64,000 bases of DNA from Bacteroidaceae bacterium (GTDB taxonomy: Bacteria; Bacteroidota; Bacteroidia; Bacteroidales; Bacteroidaceae). The translations under genes were made by a program, and so were the position numbers. The notes under the pieces were generated by a model that was not told where the DNA came from, searched no databases, and worked only from the letters and a program-made list of their open reading frames with translations. Below are positions 60,601 through 64,000 of this stretch, piece by piece (within the stretch, counting starts at the first letter, position 1; every line of letters starts with the position of its first letter). The stretch is taken from the NCBI GenBank assembly GCA_017536695.1, contig JAFXGX010000016.1:21286-85285 (forward strand), given 5' to 3'.

Positions 60601-60896
60601 TCGCTATGGATATCAATATTGTAGGTCTTGGCCAGTTCCTTGACAGCTTCGGGGAATGACATCGCTTTGTACCGCATGAGGAACCTGATGGCGTTACCGC
60701 CCTCTTGACAAGCGCCGTAGCAGAACCAGGTCTGCTTTCGTGTATCCACAATGAACGACGGTGTCTTCTCCTGATGGAACGGACAGCAGCACTCAAAGTG
60801 TGCGCCTTTTTTCTTCAGTTGAACTCCACAGGATTCGATAACATCCACGATGTCCGCTCGAGCAAGGACTTGCTCTATGCTTTTCTCATCAATCAT
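57669..60896 (-). CDS. Primase-helicase fusion
   Basis: 1075 residues. The N-terminal CHC2 zinc finger reads CPFHQEKTPSFIVDTRKQTW then CYGAC (about residues 38-65). A DnaG-type RNA polymerase core with TOPRIM follows (FYLVEGAPDVLRLQAIG, FIPDIDVPP; about 260-330). The C-terminal third is a P-loop helicase (LFGPKGSGKTELGTS near 700, VHLDEYRN, then SGQEMATADIALFSR). It would prime and unwind phage DNA in one chain. It is the largest early gene and is preceded by 60 bases containing a small stem (CAAAGGTC...GACCTTTG). Confidence 0.92.
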   Translation of the reverse strand: MIDEKSIEQVLARADIVDVIESCGVQLKKKGAHFECCCPFHQEKTPSFIVDTRKQTWFCYGACQEGGNAIRFLMRYKAMSFPEAVKELAKTYNIDIHSEERQLTPQEQQEEAKRDSMRAINDMAVQYYVGNLALQYPENIAARDYAFKRWPEKFCQLIGIGYAGSQWDGLKEYAEKKGYSIELMIEMGLLKRSEKGRIYDFFRNRIMIPIRDKFSRVIGFTARNLGEDGPKYLNSYASAIYDKENSIFGINLALKQGIKEETFYLVEGAPDVLRLQAIGVENAVAPLGSAWTKAQLQQLKKSVSSLCFIPDIDVPPAGEPYGTGIKSVLKHGALALSMGFKVSVIHISKTLTGEESDIDIPLAKADPDSYITDKGIWQGLLQKKQDFILWYVKQNWNPKATTEEHKVIIDEVAEFIAHIDDAVLEKMYLKQLKNYAPQDIWATAINAAKKASREQSKKKGKTLDKELLDRYGFYEENNCYFSVSSQGDYQWSNFVMEPMFHIKDAISPKRLYKIRNANRQEEIIELKQEDLVSLAKFKQKVEGLGNYIWLAKEEQLTKLKMFLYEQTETALEIVQLGWQKQGFFAYGNGIYADKKWYTTDEYGIVRLDDERNFYLPAFSRIYADEQKLFQFERRFVHLGYSAISLLDYSKKLVAVFGNNAKIGIGFLLAALFRDIVTSQSQFPILNLFGPKGSGKTELGTSLMSFFVIENKPPNLHSSSKASLGDTVAQCANALVHLDEYRNDLELEKREFLKAIWDGTGRTRMNMDRDKKRETTAVDCGVIVSGQEMATADIALFSRMIFLTFDTSEFTAEAKRRFNDLLEERKKGLSHLALQILSHRKKFEAEYDGNYKSAFSDITGQLEQARIEDRILRNWVVPLAAFRTLSGVLELPFTYNDMLKITIEGIVRQNSECKSNNELGKFWDLVAYLRQNGDIYNESDYRIVYVNEFSCNSPAVKMQFKEQKRILLLRKSRIFQLYKKEARAVGETSLPEGSLKFYLEKSPEFIGTKNSVRFKNVSKGVFDITVKKDEHGRDVTTYKQTVDMAMAFDYDLLTTHYNINLEVSDIFAQEDEFKDK

Positions 60897-60956
60897 ATTA
60901 TAAGTGCTTTGGTGTACAAAGGTCTAACTTGCAGACCTTTGTACAAAAGACAAAAC

Positions 60957-61214
60957 TTAATTAAAAACGGTCTCATCCAGAACATTCTGAATTGCCTCCA
61001 GAATGTTCTCCGTTTTGTATTCCCTGGTGTTGAATACGACAGCATTATAGCCGTTCTCCAGCGTATTCTCGACACCTGTAACGTGGAAATGTTTTTCCAT
61101 CGCCTCTATGAATGGCATTTTCTCAAATGGGTTGAAACTTGTCTTGAGCATAAAGCCGTTGAGTGTCTGGTGTAAGGAACATTTTACTCCGTTCTTTTCT
61201 AAATGTACTATCAT
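60957..61214 (-). CDS. Small early protein of unknown function
   Basis: 85 residues (MIVHLEKNGVKCSLHQTLNG at the start), helix-rich. Its ATG overlaps, by four bases, the TGA of the frame-shifted reading of the upstream P-loop gene, a classic coupling signal. It lies 60 bases before the primase. Confidence 0.55.
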   Translation of the reverse strand: MIVHLEKNGVKCSLHQTLNGFMLKTSFNPFEKMPFIEAMEKHFHVTGVENTLENGYNAVVFNTREYKTENILEAIQNVLDETVFN

Positions 61215-61255
61215 AACTCAGCAATTTTTCGTTTGACAATATCAAAAGCTTCCTT
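61213..61255 (-). repeat. Downstream copy of a 43-bp direct repeat
   Basis: 43 bases match 62036-62078 with three mismatches. The copy encodes KEAFDIVKRKIAEL in one frame, the same peptide ending as the upstream gene's KEAFDMVKRNIAEL. The two copies flank the P-loop gene. Confidence 0.8.
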
Positions 61256-62012
61256 TTTTTTCATTAGAAAGCATTATCTGTTGTTTGCTCAAATTAGATA
61301 TTAATGCAATAACGGCCTCACTTTCTGTAAAAGGCATTATGTCAGCATAGTATAAATAACCTGCTAGTAAAGACGCATAATTTCTCTTAAGACGCCCTTC
61401 TGCGTTAGGATACGAGGCATTAATTATTATTTCAGCTTTTATAGCCGATCTAAGAAAGTGAAAAATGCTTGATCTGAATTTAAAAAATCCAACTTCTGCG
61501 TTTTCACGAATATAGAGTAATGCCTTCAATGCATTCCTTGCATCATAATTATCATGTATATGAAGGTAAAGATTATCAAGTTCTATATGTATGGTTCGTG
61601 AATACAATGAAACATCATTGCTCAAGTCTTGTTCCCCTGAAATAATAAGATGTTTCGAATGAAAAGGATCATGAGCAGATTTTATAATTTCTTTCCATTC
61701 TGTGGTCAAAGGTTTATTGATATCATCAATATGAAGTATTTTTGTATAGGTATTTTGTTCCCTAAGGCAAGCACGAAAAGACTCATATTTAACATTTTTA
61801 AAATTGGCAAATTTGCACTCTTTATTTTCGTAAAGGTGTAACATTGACTTTACAAACTCAGTCTTACCAGATGCTTTTACACCTGTAACATATAATATTG
61901 GATTTTGCCAATAATTCTCAATATTAGGTAGCATAGTTTTCGCCAAGTAACAAAGTCCAATTATTCCACAATTGCCAAAGACATGTTTAAATTCTTTAAG
62001 GTAGTGTATCAT
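61242..62012 (-). CDS. P-loop ATPase homologous to the primase's helicase domain, frameshifted end
   Basis: 256 residues. The Walker A is VTGVKASGKTEF, LHIDDIN is the Walker B region, and ISGEQDLSNDVSLYSRTIHIE parallels SGQEMATADIALFSR of the primase-helicase. It is a divergent, stand-alone helicase domain. The gene is clearly AT-richer than its neighbours and is bracketed by a 43-bp direct repeat, suggesting transfer. A run of eight A (61254-61261 on the plus strand as T) shifts the frame; with seven A the product would end KEAFDIVKRKIAEL at 61211. Slippage may give both products. Confidence 0.75.
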   Translation of the reverse strand: MIHYLKEFKHVFGNCGIIGLCYLAKTMLPNIENYWQNPILYVTGVKASGKTEFVKSMLHLYENKECKFANFKNVKYESFRACLREQNTYTKILHIDDINKPLTTEWKEIIKSAHDPFHSKHLIISGEQDLSNDVSLYSRTIHIELDNLYLHIHDNYDARNALKALLYIRENAEVGFFKFRSSIFHFLRSAIKAEIIINASYPNAEGRLKRNYASLLAGYLYYADIMPFTESEAVIALISNLSKQQIMLSNEKKGSF

Positions 62013-62033
62013 ATTATTTCTTTTTAGCGGTTA

Positions 62034-62414
62034 TTATAATTCAGCAATATTTCGTTTGACCATATCAAAAGCTTCCTTATCGTGATATTTAAGTAAAGCA
62101 AGCCCATGAGCAACAAATTGCCGTCCCAAAGTACTTGCAAGAGGGTAATGTAGCCGGCTAGAAAATTCTGCCAGCATATCATCAAACTGTTCTTCAGTAC
62201 AATCTACTTTAATTTTGCAGTTATTACTAATGTCAGTGAATATGAAAAAACTAACACCTTCTGCCTTAAGTTCTGAAGCAAAAGTCTCAAGTTTAGCAGC
62301 AACGCTTTCTATCTTTTCACTACGCGCCTTTTCTCTACGAAGCATTGCTTCATAAGTGCCAGGCTTAAGATTAGAGGTTGTACCTTGTAAAATTCTTTTC
62401 TTTTCCTGTTTCAT
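62034..62414 (-). CDS. Early protein of unknown function
   Basis: 126 residues, helical, basic N-terminus (MKQEKKRILQGTTSN), then EKARSEKIESVAAKLETFASELK and an acidic middle. It ends KEAFDMVKRNIAEL, the peptide duplicated beyond the next gene. The start overlaps the upstream regulator gene by four bases. Function unknown. Confidence 0.6.
   Translation of the reverse strand: MKQEKKRILQGTTSNLKPGTYEAMLRREKARSEKIESVAAKLETFASELKAEGVSFFIFTDISNNCKIKVDCTEEQFDDMLAEFSSRLHYPLASTLGRQFVAHGLALLKYHDKEAFDMVKRNIAEL
62036..62078 (-). repeat. Upstream copy of the 43-bp direct repeat
   Basis: Forms the 3' end of the 126-residue gene. See 61213-61255. The copies are about 0.8 kb apart in direct orientation, so recombination between them would remove exactly the P-loop gene. 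Confidence 0.8.
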
Positions 62415-62959
62415 AGTTCTTTTGAAAATTTAGCGATTATTTGATTTGTGCGTGTAAGTTTGAGCCTGGTCTTTATATTGGCAATGTGCCTTTTTACGGT
62501 ATGCGGCGAGATATGAAGTTCCTCGCCAATCTCCTCGGCAGTAAAGCCCTCACACAGTAGCTTTGCCACCTGGTTCTCACGTTCCGACAACTTGGAATCA
62601 AGAGTCGGTTTGCAGATAATGCACTCAAAAGGACACTCGCCACGCAAGGGGCAGCGCACATCTTCAAAACGAAGATGACCGTTTGCATTGACATCCAACG
62701 AGAGTGCGTCATATTCTCCGAAGTTGCAACGAATGAAACGATGGACCATTCTAAAATGGTAATAGTTCTTGTTCAACTCCGAACGCGAATACAATTCCGA
62801 AAGAGCTGCAAATGCTGCCGGATACAGTTCTTGTATCAAGGTTAGCATATCGGCTATGAGAGCCGTGTCACTCTCTTTAAGCATGAACATAGGTTCATTC
62901 AGAGGTTTACAGCATACCTGTCCGTCGGGCGTGTTATAAAATTCTATATTCCTAATCAT
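62411..62959 (-). CDS. LuxR-type HTH transcription regulator
   Basis: 182 residues. The C-terminal about 60 residues are a LuxR/NarL helix-turn-helix: LSERENQVAKLLCEGFTAEEIGEELHISPHTVKRHIANIKTRLKL. The N-terminal part is helical, with four cysteines (CPLRGECPFECIIC) that may bind metal. It lies in the early unit, right behind the promoter. It is the best candidate for the activator of the five late promoters; this is inference. It overlaps the genes on either side by four bases. Confidence 0.85.
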   Translation of the reverse strand: MIRNIEFYNTPDGQVCCKPLNEPMFMLKESDTALIADMLTLIQELYPAAFAALSELYSRSELNKNYYHFRMVHRFIRCNFGEYDALSLDVNANGHLRFEDVRCPLRGECPFECIICKPTLDSKLSERENQVAKLLCEGFTAEEIGEELHISPHTVKRHIANIKTRLKLTRTNQIIAKFSKEL

Positions 62960-63135
62960 ACCTGTTTGTTGATTATCTTTTCCTGAATAAGAATTTCCTC
63001 AGCCTGCTTAAAACCTCGAGTAGAGATTTTTTTTATAAACGCAGTGAAACCGAAACCGCAGAGCTTACAGACCGCATAAGCGAAATCTGTTTTTTCTGAA
63101 GGGCTTAATGTTTTGTAGTAATCCTTAATAGCCAT
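62956..63135 (-). CDS. First early protein, 59 residues
   Basis: ATG at 63135, TGA at 62958-62956 overlapping the next gene's ATG. The product starts MAIKDYYKTLSPSEKTDFAY and ends EEILIQEKIINKQV. It is helical and basic, without membrane segments. The length, tight coupling and position behind the early promoter support it as real. No family recognised. Confidence 0.65.
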   Translation of the reverse strand: MAIKDYYKTLSPSEKTDFAYAVCKLCGFGFTAFIKKISTRGFKQAEEILIQEKIINKQV

Positions 63136-63197
63136 TTCTGTTATTTTTATAGGTTATTTCTTTATGTCTTGCAAAAAAAGCCATACATTTGTCTGGA

Positions 63198-63244
63198 CAA
63201 AAGTATATGAAACATTTCAAAAATCTGCTATTTTTAACAGATTT
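63198..63244. promoter_or_regulatory. Central operator with divergent early and repressor promoters
   Basis: The palindrome AAATCTG-N10-CAGATTT (63221-63244) lies between an early -7 box TACTTTTG on the minus strand (63205-63198, 15 bases away) and a weaker plus-strand TTAATTTG (63261-63268, 16 bases away) for the repressor. It is placed to control both directions. Confidence 0.72.
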
Positions 63245-63277
63245 ATTGTGTTAATAAAACTTAATTTGACATATTAT

Positions 63278-63688
63278 ATGTATAACGGAGCGATTATCAA
63301 AGCATTACTAAAAGAACGAAACCTAAAGATTAAAGACCTTTTGGAAGAATTAGACATGAATACTGGCGGAGGATTACGTCCATTGGCCGAAGGAGACCCT
63401 AAAGCAAGTAAACTTGAAGAAATAGCAGATTTCTTCGGCGTGTCAATAGACACCTTTTTCATCAGGAATAAACAGCCTCACATAAGCGTAGTGGGAAATA
63501 GCAACAATGTGGCCTGTTTAACAATAGGAGCATTGGAAGAAAAAACAGCAAATTTACAGGCGTTAATCGAGGAAAAAGATAAGCGCATTGAGCTTCTTGA
63601 GACAGTCAATGAAATGTTAAGAAAGGAGTTAGACGACATAAAAAGCAAGATTACGCCCGGACAAGTTACGGACAAACCAACGAAATAA
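63278..63688 (+). CDS. HTH phage repressor
   Basis: 136 residues from the ATG at 63278. The N-terminus (IIKALLKERNLKIKDLLEELDM, then KLEEIADFFGVSIDTFFI) is an XRE-type helix-turn-helix. It is followed by a short beta part and a coiled coil (about 85-120, KTANLQALIEEKDKRIELLETVNEML) for dimerisation. No peptidase domain exists, so induction is not by RecA-stimulated self-cleavage. An upstream ATG at 63164 would run through the operator. The start lies only about three bases after the likely transcript start, so the mRNA may be leaderless. It is the only gene besides int on the plus strand. Confidence 0.85.
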   Translation: MYNGAIIKALLKERNLKIKDLLEELDMNTGGGLRPLAEGDPKASKLEEIADFFGVSIDTFFIRNKQPHISVVGNSNNVACLTIGALEEKTANLQALIEEKDKRIELLETVNEMLRKELDDIKSKITPGQVTDKPTK

Positions 63689-63765
63689 ATGCAATGGCCA
63701 TTATGTCCAAGTTCCTAAGTAATAGCGGATTGATATTTTCCAAGAATTCAAAAATCAAACAAGAA

Positions 63766-63782
63766 AATCCCTCCCTCTCCGC
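63766..63782 (+). repeat. attR core (17 bp)
   Basis: Exact copy of 19331-19347. The sequence right of it belongs to the host, as shown by the tRNA terminator that follows. Confidence 0.93.
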
Positions 63783-63788
63783 AAGAAA

Positions 63789-63820
63789 CAAGAGAACTGA
63801 AAGTTCTCTTGTTTTGTTTT
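63789..63820 (+). terminator. Original tRNA-Ser terminator, displaced by the prophage
   Basis: CAAGAGAACT and AGTTCTCTTG form a perfect 10-bp stem with a GAA loop, followed by TTTTGTTTT. It sits just beyond attR, where the tRNA 3' end would lie before integration. Confidence 0.85.
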
Positions 63821-63884
63821 ATGCCCGGCTGAGAGCTCGCTCACAAGGCGGGTAGAAAACGGCTCACCTGCAAAGTCTGGGGGG

Positions 63885-64000
63885 CTAAGCAAAAAGTTTA
63901 GTCAATCTATAGAAGAAAAACTTTAAATCCGTTACACCTCTTAGTTGTGTCCTAAACGCCTTAATCTTTGCATTAAAACTTTCCGCAAAAGCATTGGTTG
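63885..64000 (-). CDS. Transposase C-terminus (IS element, partial)
   Basis: The last 37 codons of a minus-strand gene that continues beyond the window. The translated end TNAFAESFNAKIKAFRTQLR, followed by G-V and FFFYRLTKLFA, is the typical last block of DDE transposases of the ISL3 type in Bacteroidetes (N-A-x-x-E-S-F-N-x-K-I-K). The stop TAG is at 63887-63885. The bases 63821-63884 presumably include the IS end. Confidence 0.7.
   Translation of the reverse strand, partial: TNAFAESFNAKIKAFRTQLRGVTDLKFFFYRLTKLFA

Larger units (their letters stand above)
19331..63782. mobile_element. Complete tailed prophage integrated in tRNA-Ser
   Basis: Bounded by a 17-bp perfect direct repeat at 19331-19347 and 63766-63782. 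The unique length is about 44.4 kb. It contains an integrase, a repressor, replication, head, portal, terminase, tail (tape measure), fibre, lysis and a diversity-generating retroelement. No structural gene is visibly broken, so it may be functional. A long tape measure gene and portal/terminase/capsid genes mark it as a tailed phage. I could not decide between a siphovirus and a myovirus. It is not a Mu-like transposing phage, since no transposase is present. Confidence 0.95.

Noticed and set aside
63164..63277. Longer repressor start
   Set aside because: It would translate through the operator and the divergent promoter region. The HTH begins right after the ATG at 63278.
19331..63782. Mu-like transposable phage
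   Set aside because: DGR-bearing Bacteroides phages of that type exist, but here a tyrosine integrase and an exact tRNA core repeat are present and no transposase is found.

Overview
The window is a piece of a Bacteroidales chromosome. The evidence is the gene content (rlmN next to a DUF4837 lipoprotein and pdxA, a DUF4922 fusion protein, a short PglC-type sugar transferase) and Bacteroidetes promoters of the TAnnTTTG type. It carries one complete prophage of about 44.4 kb. I cannot name the genus.

Host left part (1-19346). 1-4760, minus strand: surface-polysaccharide and cell-envelope genes. 4974-14110, plus strand: rlmN, a DUF4837 lipoprotein and pdxA; then a four-gene overlapping set (nucleotidyltransferase, ATP-grasp-like, CDP-alcohol phosphatidyltransferase, HAD protein) that looks like a lipid head-group pathway; then an OmpA-like protein and an ArsP-type permease with a metal-binding tail. 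14232-18953, minus strand: an acetyltransferase, pflA, pflB and a TSUP permease. A tRNA-Ser(UGA) at 19262-19346 is the phage target.

Prophage (19331-63782). It is bounded by a 17-bp direct repeat of the tRNA 3' end. A tyrosine integrase lies beside attL and an HTH repressor beside attR. Nearly everything else is on the minus strand and reads right to left as separate units, most ending in a recognisable terminator: early control and replication (63135-56300, including a primase-helicase and HicAB); small genes (56210-54574); tape measure and tail (54326-47667); a two-gene unit behind a repressor-type operator (47275-46309); prohead protease, capsid and terminase (46250-39839); an accessory cassette (38996-37791); portal, connector and tail genes (37619-32438); a giant tail fibre plus a diversity-generating retroelement (32373-22128); and lysis genes (holin, lysozyme, unimolecular spanin; 22072-20660).

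The most notable system is the diversity-generating retroelement. An 89-bp template repeat inside the 5' end of the reverse transcriptase ORF matches an 89-bp variable repeat at the end of a fibre-linked lectin-like protein. All 12 differences in the first 59 bases are at template adenines. Two regulatory signals also emerge from the sequence. The first is a phage late-promoter element, GTCTTTTTAC-N17-TAnnTTTG, before five structural and lysis units. The second is a palindromic operator, AAATCTG-N10-CAGATTT, placed exactly 15 nt upstream of the -7 box at two promoters 16 kb apart. A cluster of eight TGTAGAA heptamers lies next to the second operator. A divergent P-loop gene flanked by a 43-bp direct repeat, with an 8-A frameshift, sits in the replication module. 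The window ends in the 3' end of an IS transposase just beyond attR.
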